This document shows positions 50,165 to 63,724 of a stretch of DNA of 64,000 bases, piece after piece. The stretch lies in assembly GCA_026261815.1 (NCBI GenBank), contig JAMPIT010000258.1, positions 18,804,501 through 18,868,500 on the forward strand. The letters run 5' to 3'. Both the position numbers and the translations under genes were made by a program. This DNA comes from Monarcha castaneiventris obscurior (taxonomy: Eukaryota > Chordata > Aves > Passeriformes > Monarchidae). The number at the start of each line of letters is the position of its first letter. Position 1 is the first letter of the stretch. A model generated the notes under the pieces. It saw nothing but the letters and a program-made list of their open reading frames with translations, searched no databases and had not been told where the DNA came from.

Positions 50165-50850
50165 TGAAACAAAGTCTTTCTTTGACTCATTTAGACTGGA
50201 AAGGACCTCTAAGATTGAGTCCAACCACTAACCCCTCACTGCCAAGGCCATTGCTAAACCATGCTCATAAGTGCCACATCTACACACCTTTTAAATATGT
50301 CCAGGGATGGTGACACAGCCACTTTCCTGGGCAGTGATTTCCAAGCTTGACAATCCTTTGGGTGAAGAAATTTATCCAAATATCAAATATAAACCTCCTC
50401 TGGCACAATTTGAGACCATTTCCTCCCATCCTATCACTTGTTACTTGGGAGAAATGACTGACACCCACCCAGCTCCATTGAGGTACTTGTAGAGAGCAAT
50501 AAGGTCTCCCATAAACCTCCTTTTTCTCCAGCTTAAACAACTGCAATTCATCAGGCTTGTGCTCCAGACCCTTCCCCAGCCCTGCTGTCCTTCTGTGGAT
50601 ACTCTCCAGCACCTAAATGCCTTTCTTGAAGTGATGGGCCCAAAATTGGACACAACACTCGAGGTGTGGCCTCACCAGTACCACTTACAGGGGGACAACC
50701 CTTGCTCTGGTTTTGCAGGCCACAGGATTCATGATACAACCCAGGATGCCACTGGCCTTCTTGGCCACCTGGGCAGACTTCCAGCTGTTGTTACAGAGAC
50801 TTCTTGCCGCATGATGCTCCCAGATCTGGTGCCCAGACTGGACAGATGAA
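50165..50850 (-). mobile_element. CR1 LINE fragment, antisense, about 690 bases
   Basis: Longest CR1 copy in the window. On the + strand it reads as the reverse complement of a CR1 3' end: GACTGGAAAGGACCTCTAAG, TGGGCAGTGATTTCCAAGC, TAAGGTCTCCCATAAACC, CACTCGAGGTGTGGCCTCAC and CCCAGGATGCCACTGGCCTT in the expected order. No intact ORF remains, and the element is 5'-truncated near 50850. Confidence 0.9.
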
Positions 50851-51690
50851 CATCATAGGTCCATCACACTACTTTTCTTTTAAGTGATTTCTGTCCTTTT
50901 AGTTACATGCTGAACCCAAGCAAATAGTGGCCTTCATGGCAGACACCAAGGTCTGTCATTATCACAAGGAAAGTTAATATGTCATCTTCATGTCAAGGCA
51001 ATATTAAAAAAGAAAATGCACACCTCTTTTTTTGATGTTTTTTGACATGTAAATGAGTATAGCAGTGACACTTTTATGTTTTATTTATAAGACATAAAGC
51101 AGAATTAACTTGAGGGTTATTCTGAAGTATTCAAACAGCATTTTGTTGAAGTAGGCGGTCTACTATCATGCTATAGAGCACAAAATAGCAACATCTACCT
51201 TAAAAAGTTCACTTGGAATGGCATCAGGATTCAAAATAGCAAACCTCTGGCTCGATTCCATTAACAGCTCACTTGTTACTTCAGTATGAACTGAGTTAAT
51301 TTCTCTTGTAAAAATTTATTTTTAGAAAAACAAAAGGTCAGAGAAGAACTGATTCAAAATATATACATTCCCAATTGTAGTTTAGTTTATATGTTTGCTA
51401 CGTTTATTGTTACTCGTAATTATTTTTATATATTATTTTATGTATTTAATCTCCATTACTGCAAACCTGAACTCAGTCTAAATGATGTGCAAGCATCTTG
51501 CAGACTTTTACTACCCTAAATGCAAGAGCAGTTGCTGAATATGTCAACAAAGCCAAATGGCAGCAGCTGTCTAGATTCTGCTCCTGGAAAAGGCTACTGG
51601 GAAGGTGGCTTATCAGAAAGAAAGAGAAAATCCCATGATATCCAGCTTTTATTCTCTGAATGATTTTTTAAAATCCTACACTGCAGTATG
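50851..51690. other. Intergenic, nothing recognised
   Basis: AT-rich sequence between a CR1 copy and an LTR-like segment; no gene or repeat family identified. Confidence 0.5.
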
Positions 51691-51719
51691 GTGGAAAAAG
51701 AAGGCTTACTGAATATGGG

Positions 51720-52020
51720 GATTCAGAGTGTCATCATGGAGAATGGCTTTGGTTGGCATGGGGCCTTGGGAGAGAATGGCGGCCACATCTGGCAGGGGCG
51801 AGACAAAGAGCAGGAGGGGAGAGAAAGAGCAGGATAGTTAACGGGAGACTGGGCAAGGAGATTGTAATCTGTAGTCGTTGGAGATGTAAAACGTGTAACC
51901 CTAGAAGCTGAAGTTCATAGCTGCTGAACTGTTGGTTTGAACAGTATATAAAAGTGTGCCTTGTACAAAAAAATTGGCTTTGCATGCACCTGGTGAAGTC
52001 TGTGTTCAATCGCTGACAAC
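51720..52020 (+). mobile_element. Possible solo LTR-like segment
   Basis: A purine-rich, more GC-rich block than its surroundings. It contains a TATA box (CAGTATATAAAAGTG near 51942-51956) followed by CACCTGGTGAAGTCTGTG and GTTCAATCGCTGACA, an arrangement like the U3-R-U5 part of avian endogenous retroviral LTRs. No TG/CA ends with a matching target-site duplication could be defined, and no flanking viral genes are seen. Confidence 0.35.
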
Positions 52021-54176
52021 TGAACCTGATAAAAGCAGATTTCTGGTTGAGATCAAAGCAAAAGTACAGTCAGAGTTGGAGTAGCAGAGTGCCTCTGCCA
52101 ACAAGCTCACTTGATGATGGAAATATCTCCTCTATGTTCACAAAATGGTCTGAGGAAAAAGCTGATTTCTGAAACAGACTGGACAGTTTGAGAGGAAAGG
52201 CATTGATTGCTCATTGAAAAATACCTCTTTCTAGGCAGCACTGTAGCAGCAGCCTGGCTGGTGGCAGGACAGACAGATGGCTGCACATCCACCTGCAGAC
52301 TGAAATAATTATATCACCAAGGCTTTCTGAGTTACAAACAGCACAATACAAAAACAGCAACTAAAAGGTATCCTCTCACAATTGTACCAACACGTTTTTA
52401 CAGGTGCTCTAGCTGCAATGTAAGCCTGGCATAAAGCACCCCCAGTGTTTGTGATTACCAGCTGGCTATTACAAGAGACATACATGACTCAACATTTCTG
52501 TGAATCCAGGACTCACCACCACTCCTCAGCATTCTCAAATTTGTAACTCAGTAAAACAAAGCCTATGAAACTCTGTCTTTGCCATCAGCTCTGACTGATA
52601 CACTCCACACATGTCTAATGTACCATATGCAGATTGCCTGACATCCATCAAGTTCTTTGAGACTAAATAATCCTGTGTGCTTGTGTATGTTGTAATCAGG
52701 ACTGACTGGAGCTTCAAAGCGAAAATCAAAAGTGCTACAAGAATCAGTGCTAGAATGGCTTGATGGAGAAAAATATCTCAAGATATGGATGACCAAGCAG
52801 AAATATCAATACAGTAATGTAAGAAAAATCTCAACTGCTCAACACATCATGGTTCAGAGGGTTCTCAAATAACACCTCTGTGGTAATTCACAGGGCCTGT
52901 TGCAAACTGGGTTTAATGCAGCCATGTTGAAGGACTATGATTTCCTAAACCAGCGCCACCTTTCACAAGCATCTGATTTGAACCCTTGCAAAAACATCTA
53001 CTCTGCAATTTTCTGACTTTTTTAAATGCAAATTTTTGTCATCTACAGTTTGGTCATGGATAAAACCTTTCTTCTTCAAAGCATACAGCTCTGCTGCTCT
53101 TCTATTCTTGCTATTCTGTTCTAAGAAAACTGCAGCTGCCACTATGAATATATTAAGGCTTCATGAAACATCTGTCCTTAAATATCTCATCACACCTCTC
53201 CATAGACAAATATGGCATAAAGCCATATTTCTGTTTTCATTCTTTTCATCCATGTCAGCTACAGATTAGCAAATTCATACAGACATTTTGTGATGAACCT
53301 GATGAATCTTGTTACTTTTGCAATAACTTTCACTTCAAAGTGCAATTGCAAAGCACCCAAAAGAAACTAGGAATAAAAATTAGCAAATCAGACATTATAT
53401 TTCTGCATGTTTCCTAACACTTAAAAATGCAGACTCCTTTAGGATTGCATCAAAATATTAATGTTTACTTCCTTTTTTTACTTCCAGATGAGAAGTTGTT
53501 TACAGATTCTCCTGCAGAAAGCCTCTAAAAGGCAAGTCAGGAAACACAAAACATTAAAAGGCTGGGTTTTATGCCTCATTTGAAGTAGCAACACAATATT
53601 AAAAGCAGCTGAGTGCCTGTAAAATTAAGGATTTACAAGAAAATTACTTAAATCAGTTACTGTTTAAAAGACAAAGAGAGATCAAAACATTAAAAGCAAA
53701 TATAATCTGTCCATTTCTGTGACTGCTAACATATAAAACTTTAAAAAATTGAAGAAACAGTGCAAGCTTTTCTACAAAAACAAAGCAAATTTTTCTAAAT
53801 TTTGTCTAGTATTTTCCTGCAAAATTAGACAGATTTCACAGGAATCCAGCCAGTTCTATTAGGAAAATATTAATGTGTCTGAAAATCTCAAAGAGAAACT
53901 ATCCTAATCACAAATTTATAGCACATGTCACCAGTTCTAAACATCATTCTAAATACACCAACTAATAACTTCATTGTTCATGACAATGTGTCAACAAAAT
54001 AACACTTAGTAACAGAGAATAACCACAGACTGAAACAGTAGGGGAAGGCATCTGAATTCACCATTTGGAGGACGTGGCATATGCCCACCACAGGCCTTAT
54101 CCCACTCACAATATAGGATGACCTACAGATTCAGCTTTAACCTTTCTAATGTCCCTAATGAAATAAACTTAGCAAT

Positions 54177-54217
54177 AAGGGGGAGGGGGAAGAAAAAGGA
54201 AAAGGGGGGTGAGGGAG
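54177..54217 (+). repeat. G/A-rich purine tract
   Basis: Purine-only except for one T, with four G-runs. The central spacing is too long for a standard G-quadruplex pattern. Confidence 0.7.
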
Positions 54218-55279
54218 TTACCCGCAGATCTTTAAAAATGGATGGAAGCTAGTGAAGCTAGTGATCACAAAATCCTCCAGTCTCCTGCTCAGACCCAGTA
54301 CCAAGACTGCTAAAAGCAGTAAGTTCCAAATGTATTTACAGCAACCCCATAGGCAACTTTGTATTAAAGAAAATGAAAGAAACAAACAAAAAAGAAGGGT
54401 TACAAAGAGAGCATAAAAAGATAGGCAGATTTAATGTTCTTACAGAAGTAACCTTCCAGTAACCTTCTACCTTGGTCTAGCTGACATAATCACTATTAGC
54501 TATTGTCAGTGCAGAATACTGATTTAACGTGGGCTAAAGTGTCCTGTACCAAAGTTATTTATGTCCTCTTTCTTCCTTTTAATTTTTAGAAGATGTTTCA
54601 AAATTGATGACACATGGCAAGAATTTAATGAGACTTTAATTTAATTTCTGCTGTTATAACTACAACACTCAACATTTGTCATCTTTTAACTGATCTTAGT
54701 TATGATTAAAATGCTTTCTAACTGTAATTAGATAATGATAAAAATACTTAATGTATTTCACAACGGATTGATTGAAATCACATTTGCTTTTTCCTCTACA
54801 TAGCATAAAAACCAAAGCAAGACAGCATTCTCAAATAACTGCTGAAAAGGTTTCTCTTCTGGATTTTTTTACTTCTCTGTCCATCTATCCCATCTTCATG
54901 GCCACCAGCTTCATCCTAACCCCTTGCTTTTGCTGGTAGTGTTGATCACAAGAGTCAGAACCATAATTTCCAGAACACAGTTTTCAGATGGGTTGTCATT
55001 CAATACAAGGAACCAGCCATGATTTAAGGTTCCCACTTCCTAGCAGAATATTCCCACAACATAATGTGAGAATGAAGAATTCTGTTTCTTTCTCTTCAGC
55101 ATACTACATTTCTTCTTGCTTTCAAACAGTAAGTTTCACACTCAATTCACTCAAAACTTCAGACAAAACTATTCTAAACACTTCCTTCTTTTGCCGAAAA
55201 GTAATAAATTTTACCTCATGATGGTCACCTACATTACGTATTACAAAAAATCCCAAAGACAACAAGTTTAATATATATT

Positions 55280-55300
55280 GGGGGTGGGGAGGAGGTGGGG
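55280..55300 (+). repeat. G-rich tract
   Basis: GGGGG-T-GGGG-A-GG-A-GG-T-GGGG: three runs of four or more G plus two GG pairs, so a borderline or two-tier quadruplex candidate. Confidence 0.6.
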
Positions 55301-57585
55301 AGCATCACTGAAAACTTTTTTAGAATTTTCTTGGGGTAATTTCTTGTGTTCTTCCTTTACATTTAGAATAACGTGTATTATGTTTGGTTCTAAATAAAAC
55401 ATGCAGTAAGGTGAGTTATTTCTTTGGCACACCAGATGGGTAATTTATATATGAAATGTAATTTATAAAGCTTTTTAAGCACTTTCAGAAGCTCACATAG
55501 ATTCCATAATAAATTTCCATAGATCTCAACCATGCAGGACAGGCTATGGCCCACATACAGGAATAAACAGGACACTGTGACATGATACACAGAGGTAGTC
55601 TGGCATAAATCAGAAAATGATTCATAGATACAATTTTCTTCCATCAAGAGTAAAACTCTGAGTAGCTTCAGTTAAAGCAGCATGTCTAAAAAAATCAGGA
55701 CCAGAACAGTATTGCAGACCATTTAGATACTTCTCCCTAACTGATTTTTGCCTTGAAAAATGAAAGTGCAAGTATGATTTGAGTATTTTGAATTGCTGTA
55801 ATTTGTTGTCCAATCTCCTTTGTCAGAGGGTGAGAGTACTCACATGAGGTCATTAAGCTACAGTATCTCACCTAAAAGTTAGAATTTACACAATTGACAA
55901 GAAACTGTAGTGCCCAGGATGTAGGTCCTGATATCCAATCAGCTGTAAGGTGATTTACATCACAAAAAAAATTACAACTATAAATTTTTATTCCAACAAT
56001 GTTCCCTGTATTGCCAAAATGAGGAAGTAATAATAATTATAATACATAGCCTCTAAACAACAAGATAAGTGAGTCTCCTTTTCCCTCCAATTTGTACAGG
56101 TCCTTTCACTGTCACACAGAAGCCATCATCAGTAACTAACACAGATTTTGGATAAAATTTTCACAAATGACTGCAAAAATTGCACGTGTTAGAAAACCAG
56201 ATGCAATGTCTGTGGTAACATCGAGACTTTCAATACCTCAATATTCCTCTCCAAAAATTAACGTTCAAAATTGTGTCCAGTACTTGGTGCATTCTGTTAT
56301 TTAGTACCTGTGATATGAAACCTCAGCTTTGCTGAAAGAGAAGTTTAATACCTTCTCTTCAGCCTTCTACAGTGAGAGCTCACTTACAACTGCAGTCTTC
56401 CCTGCAAACAATAACACTAAAAACTGACAGCTCAGTAAGAGTAGGTGCCTGTCATATGCAATGACAGATAGTCATCCATCCACCCATCTATAATGACAGA
56501 GCTTAAAATTATTATTTTTAAAAATCATCTGGTGTTGTTAAAATGTCTTACAGAGAAGGAAACATATTTTTTAAAAACCCTTAATGTTAAGAGCCAATTA
56601 AAACAGAATTCTTCACAGTACACAACTTTTCTCAAATTCATTTGGAAAGCCAGAACTCCAAGAAAACAGACATTTTCTCTCCTGCTTTTGTGAGCCTGAA
56701 ATGTGTTTTTCCCTCTCTTCTTCATAACCACAGGAGTGATCAGTGCTAAAGTAATATTATATTAGGTTGGTCTGTCATAAGAACCTTGATTATTTCCACC
56801 AAAGTCAGTGTTTAACAGTACATGTAATTAACAGCCAAGATGTTCAACATTAGCATTAAGCTACAGTGGTTTTGATCTGATTCTTTGCCCATAAAAAAAC
56901 TAACAGTAGGCACCCCAGCACTGGTCAAAGGGCAGAGGATCACTCTAATAAAAGAAGAAAAACTTTTAAACTAAGGAGGGGTGTTGTCTTCAGTCTAAGT
57001 TGCCACAGATGAAGTATCTGATCCTAAAATATAAGACAATGGATGGAGCAACTCCAAAATTCTCTCTGTGAAGGGAATAAAAATTCTGATCATGATTTTA
57101 GTAAGATTTCTTTTTAGAAAAACAGGAGCATTAACACTAAGAATAATATAAGCCTGTTTTGTGAGCAAGGTTGAAGATTTGGGCACTTAAAAACAAAGAG
57201 CTTTTAATCTCATCTCCCTAGGAAAAAAAATACTGTTCTAAAAAGCCACCAGTCTATCAATGATTTCACTTACTCCACTATCTTTCATCACAGCTTCACC
57301 AGCAATATATGTAAAGAATGTTATAAGTAATAGAAGTGAAAAGTGGAGAGGGAACTTTAGTACATCAGAAAGATGAAAACCTACAACATTAGGAACATGA
57401 TTTTGGCCAGCTAAAAGTCCTGTAGTCTTATTTTTCATTAACAGATATAGCTAATATGTACTAGGATATATAAGCTAATATGGAGATGCTGATTTTGATC
57501 AGAAAAAAAGAAAAACCATTACTATATTTTAGTCTATAATTAAAAATAAAATTTGAGGCTTCTGCAAATACTAGCAAAGGCTTTT

Positions 57586-57648
57586 TGTGTATGTGTATGT
57601 GTATGTGTATGTGTAGGGATGTGTGTGTGTGTCTGCATGTGTGTGTAC
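57586..57648 (+). repeat. (TGTGTA)n/(TG)n microsatellite
   Basis: About four TGTGTA units followed by interrupted TG runs. A typical variable simple repeat. Confidence 0.9.
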
Positions 57649-60600
57649 TACCCTTGGTGTCTTAAGTCAGGAATAAATACTCATTTAAACTAACCATAAA
57701 TTGGATTGTAACAATGACACTCCTATTTCAGTGCACTACCTTGCCATAAGATGTCCATGACTATACTACAACTCACTGTGTGGTAGGAAAATAATACTAT
57801 TTAACATTTCAGTATCATCAATGTTGTTTTAATACTGATACAACTTTGTACCAAAGCTCTGAAATCTTAACATGGAAGCCCACTCTCAGATATTTAACTA
57901 AGTAGGTTGTTCTCCCAGCTGAGAAAACACTCCACTTTTTCAGACCCAGGTTTTTGGCTGTGAGGCCAAAATTGTAAAGCACAAATGCCACATAGACACC
58001 TGGTGTCCAGCCTCTATTTAAATATCCAGCTTGGATTCATGGTGCAACTAAAGGTATTACATTTTAGCTACCAAGTCTCATGAAGCACAATTTCATTTTC
58101 AAGAGCTTATACCTTCTATTGAATTTTATGAAAGCATTGAATACTATTTAGTTATTTTTTAGATACCTGAATTTGCATTAACTTAAAAAATAAAGAACTT
58201 CGACTAAAGAACAACAAGAAAGTATTATTTGAGTTGGGAAAGATCAAAAAAAGAAAGATTAGAATTACTTTACAAGATTTAATAATTACAGCACCTTTCT
58301 GGCACCTAGCAAATGCACAATGATTCTGATTCCCTGCTCAAGGAGCCATATAGCCTTAAGTCACGGCAGATTTGCTTTTCGCAGTCGGCTGTCCCAACAA
58401 GTTCCAATGAATTAATAAAATCTCTCTGTGCTGTTTCTTAAAAGAAGGTACCTATGGGCAGTTACGAACATCCAGGGAACAGGGACTGAGAGATTTATGC
58501 TAATAAAAACTCACTCTAATCTTTAACACCCTTAAGTGAGGATTTACATGAAATCCTCTCCTTAATGTTTTAATTCTAAGCCAGGAGGAACAAATTCTGA
58601 ACCATGGTGTCCATGACACAAATTTAATCCCTTTGGAGATCAGGATTCATCACACCTACAAAACACTAACCATGTTACAGTGTGGAAAAGCAAAACTTTC
58701 CTTAAATAGCATTCTTTGGCAGAAAATTTGACATCAGTCTGTCTGGGAACCTTTAAGGTCTTACACTAGTTTAGTCTGTTTTGAAGAGAACCTATTGAAA
58801 ATATAGCCAATGGAGCCTGACAAATTGCTGATCTACAGTAACTTCTGCTACTCCACACAGACAATAAAGCACTTCTTGAAGAAACCATCTTTGCCACAAC
58901 CAGCATGGCATTAGCATGGTGTAGTGCCCAAGGGAGCTGTAAGAAATGAGTCTGAAGGAGACTGCCAGAACTCAGCATTGTCACATAAACAGAGCACTGT
59001 ACCTCAGAAACAAAAAATTTCTGAAGCAGAACACATTTGGTATGTTTGACACTTTCTTGTCCTACTTCACACAACCAATCACCTATAAAATGTTCAAGTG
59101 CTCAAGTGAATGTGTAAGCAAGAATCTGAAGCTTTAATTTTCTTAGAAGTTCCATAGTTTGAAAACAAGTGATGAAAAAATTATGACAGCTGATGAACTT
59201 TATGAATTAAACTAGCAGAGTCTTTAGAGCCGATTTGTGGGTGGCCTTTCATAAGTAGGTGTGTTGCAGGCCACAGTATGTAGTATGTATGCAATACACA
59301 CAAAGAATACATCTATAATTCTGGCTCTTTTCTTTCCACTAGGAAGGATCTGAAAACTAAACTAGCAATTCCAGTAGTTACCTAGAAGAAAACACTGCAG
59401 GCAGTATCATGAGAAACAGGGTTGCCTCACAGTACATGTCACAGGTCCCCAGGACCCAGCCTGTGTCTCAGATAAGAGATACAGCAGTAGTTCATCTAGA
59501 AGATAGCTACAGTGAAAGCCTAGAGAAACTGCTGCTGTACCGCTTAAGTTGCCTGCTCAGTGCAATCAGGCTGTACCTCATGTGCCTGGGACTGCCACAT
59601 GGCCCCGCTCTCCTGGGACCTACTGACACGGCCCCCGAGGCTCTCAGTCTGTCAGGGTCTCCTGCTGCAGGATGCCTGCTAATCCACACAGGTGGATTGA
59701 CTCCCTCACATTTGGGGCTCTATCTCTACCAGATCACCCTACACTTTCTCCAGTTGACAGAAAAATGCAGGGTTTTGCAGTGGGGAATTCTCAGCCCCTG
59801 AGCCCCTGCCACAAACAGGATAGCTGGGAGATCATCCCTCTCTCCAGGAGCAATACCAGGAGTCTGTGGAGATCCAACATCCCAGCCAGCAGTTACATTA
59901 GGTGATACCACCTTGTTACTCAGCCCATGTTTGCTGCTGTGTCTGATGAGGTGCACTGATCATGGACATTGTTGACCTGGAGACACGTGTCATTTACATT
60001 TAAGTGCCTCGTTAATTGTTTTAGAGGAAATTTACTCATATGAGCAAAATCAAAGCATGCAGGGGGACCCCTGCTCTCTGCTACAGAGAATATTACGTTC
60101 TTACCCCTATATTTCTTCAAATATGTCAAGTATATTTTGTATTCAACATAAGGCTACTATCAGCATACACATAATCTGTCCAAGATAATTCAGCACAGTG
60201 CCAATGTGAAAGCTCTGACAGAAGTTTTCACTATCATATTTTGGTGACTAAACTGCTGCAAAGATCAATAACACAGTGGGTCTGCTCAGTTTACTGAAAT
60301 AATTAAAAATGTGGTAAATGTCCTATATTGTCTCCTTTTTTTAAAAATTAAACTGCAGTAAACAGATCTAGTATTGGTTGGCTCAGAAATGTATATAATG
60401 GTGAAGTCTGTAGTGCAGGTAGATGAGAAGTGTTGGCCTAAATATTTTCAATTAAAAACATGTCATATTCAGAGCTAAAACATTTTGTGAAACAGAAACA
60501 CTAACTGATTTCTTGGTAAAGAGAAGTGGAAAAATACCTGTGGGTATCCAAATAGCCTATTGTAGTGGTTTAAGGTTTACTTTTTCAAAACACACAAAAT

Positions 60601-63156
60601 ACTATTTTTTGTTAGAATTTCTTTTTATGTCTGTACATATAAGCTTAGAATATAAAATGAGAATAAGAAAAGAATTTAATATTTCAAAGTAATTTCAATT
60701 AGATGTTTCAAGTTTCCTGACTGCATTTTTCCACAATGGAAGTTCATTAATGCTTTAAAGGGTCCAAATTTCATGATAAGAAAGAAAGTATTTAAATAGT
60801 GAATATTTATAGGGATAGGAAAACAATTTCCTGCCTTGCTGTAAAGAAATTGTTTTTATTAAAAATTGCCTGGCTTGCTTTAAACTATATACAAAATCAT
60901 GCTTTTATTCACTCTAATTAATGCATCAGTAAATAAGAACTCTATCTCCACAATCATGACTTTTGTGGCATAAATGTTATATGCAGGGGAGAAAATTGTC
61001 CCAGGTAAGTTGTCTATAGAATATCTTATACACAAAAAGCTTTTTAAATTTCTTGTCTTTTGTACTTCTGTAAAATGCACAATCACTGGGAAAAAAAAGT
61101 GGAGAGAGATAATGACAGGCAAGCTAAGTATACAGCAACTGGCAGGAAAATTTCTTTTCCAAATCCAACATATTTGGCAGGCAGGTCTATGGAACACACA
61201 TATTAGCTGGCACTTATATTGGAAATCAGAAGAATGTTCTGGTAACAAGTCCAATCTTTTATATTCTGTCAGAGCCCAATATTTATTTTGTTCAGCCCAA
61301 TCACCCATTTCTCACTTTCTGTTATTATTTCCTGAGCCCTAGCTAGAGACTCAGCTGGTAGACATAGCAACATTAAAGCCAGGTAAAAGCAATAATGAAA
61401 GAGCTGAAAACAATGACAATAGCATCAGAAAACACATGGATTCACTAATGAAGAAAAAGAATGGCTGCATTTTCAAATACTTCCTGGTTCATTGAACAGC
61501 ACGAGAAATGTAGATTTTAGAAATAAAAGGCCAGCTCCCTGCGATCCATAGGTTAATACTTAATCAGCCCAAAGTTCTCAGCAGGAATTTTCCAACATGA
61601 TGGTAATGAGCTCTATTAAAGACTTGGTGGATTAACAACATGGATTTTTAATCATGTCATATCTGTCCAAATCCATATGGTAATTTAATTTGTGTCCAAC
61701 ATGCTATTTTCTCCCTCCAAATCAAGCCTTTTCCCTCCAAATAATTTTTCTTTGATCTTTTCACTACCATTAAAAAAAGATTTCTATACTGGAATCTTCC
61801 ACCACTGTCTGCACTTGACAGTGTGCCACCCACACAGTTTTGTGCAAGTGTTAAGCCTACAGTATTTATAAGCTCTCTAAACTGTGATTCAGAATATTTT
61901 CTACAGCAGATGTTTTTCCTTGCCTCTGCTTTCATATTTAGTAAGATTTTTTAAAAAAGAAAAAATCAGCACATATTAAAAATAAAGATGATAGAAATAT
62001 AATTGCAGCCAGCTGAAGACATGAAGGAAAACCTCCATTCAAGGACATCTAAACAATCAGCATCCAGGTCTAAGCCCAGATGCCAAGAAGTGAGGACATC
62101 TTCTACCCCACCATTTTTACTTCCACTAAAATGAGTAAGAGGTGGGGGTGTCTGATACACATCTTCTCTGTTTGCATTGCTCCAGTCTTCTGATGTGTGT
62201 ATACAGTGAGTGAACTTCTGTGTACAAATGAAATAATCAGAGATGGGCCAGCATGTTCTGTGTGTGCAGTAACATGCATGAACATTTGAATTAACAGGTG
62301 GGGACAATGAGGCTCCTGCTGTGCCCTCGTGTGATAACAATTTGTTCATCTTTTTTATATGATGAATCTTTTAGTTTCCATTGAACCCACAAATGTTCAA
62401 AGACTAGTTTACTTTCTGCACACACTTCAGCATTCTCGAGTAAACATGATCACAGTGCACACATCACTTTCTTCTTTTCTGAGGGTGAAGGCTGTCAGCA
62501 AATCAGCCAGATTCTGTTGCAGGGTAAGCTCATGGTCTAAGACTCAAATCCACATTAAAATATATTGGAGTAGGGCTTATATATGTCACTATCTTACTTT
62601 CCCACTGTTTCATAACTTTAGTTAAGGTATTGCTAGATATCAAGTTCATCCAACAGATATTGAATTTGCTTAATAAATTAAAAAACTCATGATACCACAC
62701 CCAGTGCTGTTTTAAACAGTTGCAATTCATTAATAATAGATGTAAGAAGTCAGCCACTGGTATGTGACTTAAATTAATTTGTCCCGCTCTGATTTCAATA
62801 CCATGTTTTATAATCAAAGATATAAAAATTTCAGCTCTGGAAGTAATATTATTCCTTACTTAACTACATGTTTTACTGAGGAACAAACAGATCTAGGGAA
62901 TTAAAATGTAAAGAACTACAAAGCAATCATTACTTTGCTATGCTTGAGATCCTAATTTTAAAAGTCAGCCTTATATTCAGGTGCACCCAATGTGAAAGGG
63001 AAGCATTAAGGCTTGATTGATTGCGAACACATTAATACTTCTGTTGTGAGAGGTGTTTGACCAGCATCCTCTCATGCACACTTCACATCCAGACTGATTG
63101 TTAGTGTAAACAGAATTACAAATCCAAGAAAAATAGAAACTTACCTTTTAACATTT

Positions 63157-63240
63157 GATTTTGGTTTTGGTTTTGGTTTTGGTTTTGTTGGGGTTTAGTT
63201 TTGTTTCATTTTGTTTTGGGGTTTGTTGGGGAAATGTTTC
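63157..63240 (+). repeat. (GTTTTG)n microsatellite and decayed continuation
   Basis: About five tandem TTTTGG units (63157-63186) grading into irregular T/G-rich sequence to about 63240. Complementary in unit to the A/C-rich tract in the PLPPR4 3' UTR. Confidence 0.9.
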
Positions 63241-63504
63241 TTTTTCATTTCTTTCACACACACTCAAGAGCTTGGAAGGAAGAAAAAAACCTGCATGCTT
63301 ATTCCTCCCATAAAATCTGAATTTATGAAAGCTTGAGATTTAAAAATAAAAAATACTCAGGGATGCTTCAATGCATCTTATTTGATGCAAACACTGTTTC
63401 ACATACTATTATGTAACATTCAAGAGGGACACAGGTGAAATAAACAAACAGTGGTTCAAACGTATCTTGCAGTTCGCTGGCAAGCTGCCAGGGCCTGCAA
63501 GCAG

Positions 63505-63700
63505 ATTATGGAGGAGGCTGAGCCAGGACCTTTACACCAGTGCATAGCAATAGAGTGAGAGGTGGTGGGGATAAACTGAAACAGGAGGGGTTCAGGCTGG
63601 TTGTAAGGAGGGCCTTTCCCTCTGTGAAGCCATCAGGTCGTGAAGCAGGTGTGGAGGTCGGTGGGCCTGCTGGACAAGGAATGAAAGGAGTCCTATGGTG
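63505..63700 (+). mobile_element. CR1-like fragment
   Basis: GAGGCTGAGCCAGGACC, then GTGGGGATAAACTGAAACAG and GGTTCAGGCTGGTTGTAAGG match the order of the CR1 3' region (a 'not-counted-codon' stretch shortly before the conserved tail). The diagnostic tail GTCCCTTCCAACTC is replaced by other sequence, so the copy is decayed or interrupted. Confidence 0.6.
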
Positions 63701-63724
63701 GGATAAGTCCTAGGTTCCTTTCCA

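Larger units (their letters stand above)
52021..63150. other. Downstream intergenic DNA, no gene seen
   Basis: AT-rich with simple repeats (54177-54217, 55280-55300, 57586-57648). A 130-residue ORF at 59409-59801 lies in a locally GC-richer patch but shows no family signature. The stretch 58100-58560 has a texture suggestive of a non-coding regulatory element (see findings). Confidence 0.6.

Noticed and set aside
59409..59801. 130-residue ORF in a GC-richer patch
   Set aside because: No family motif, no splice context, an overlapping ORF of similar character on the other strand, and composition explains its length.
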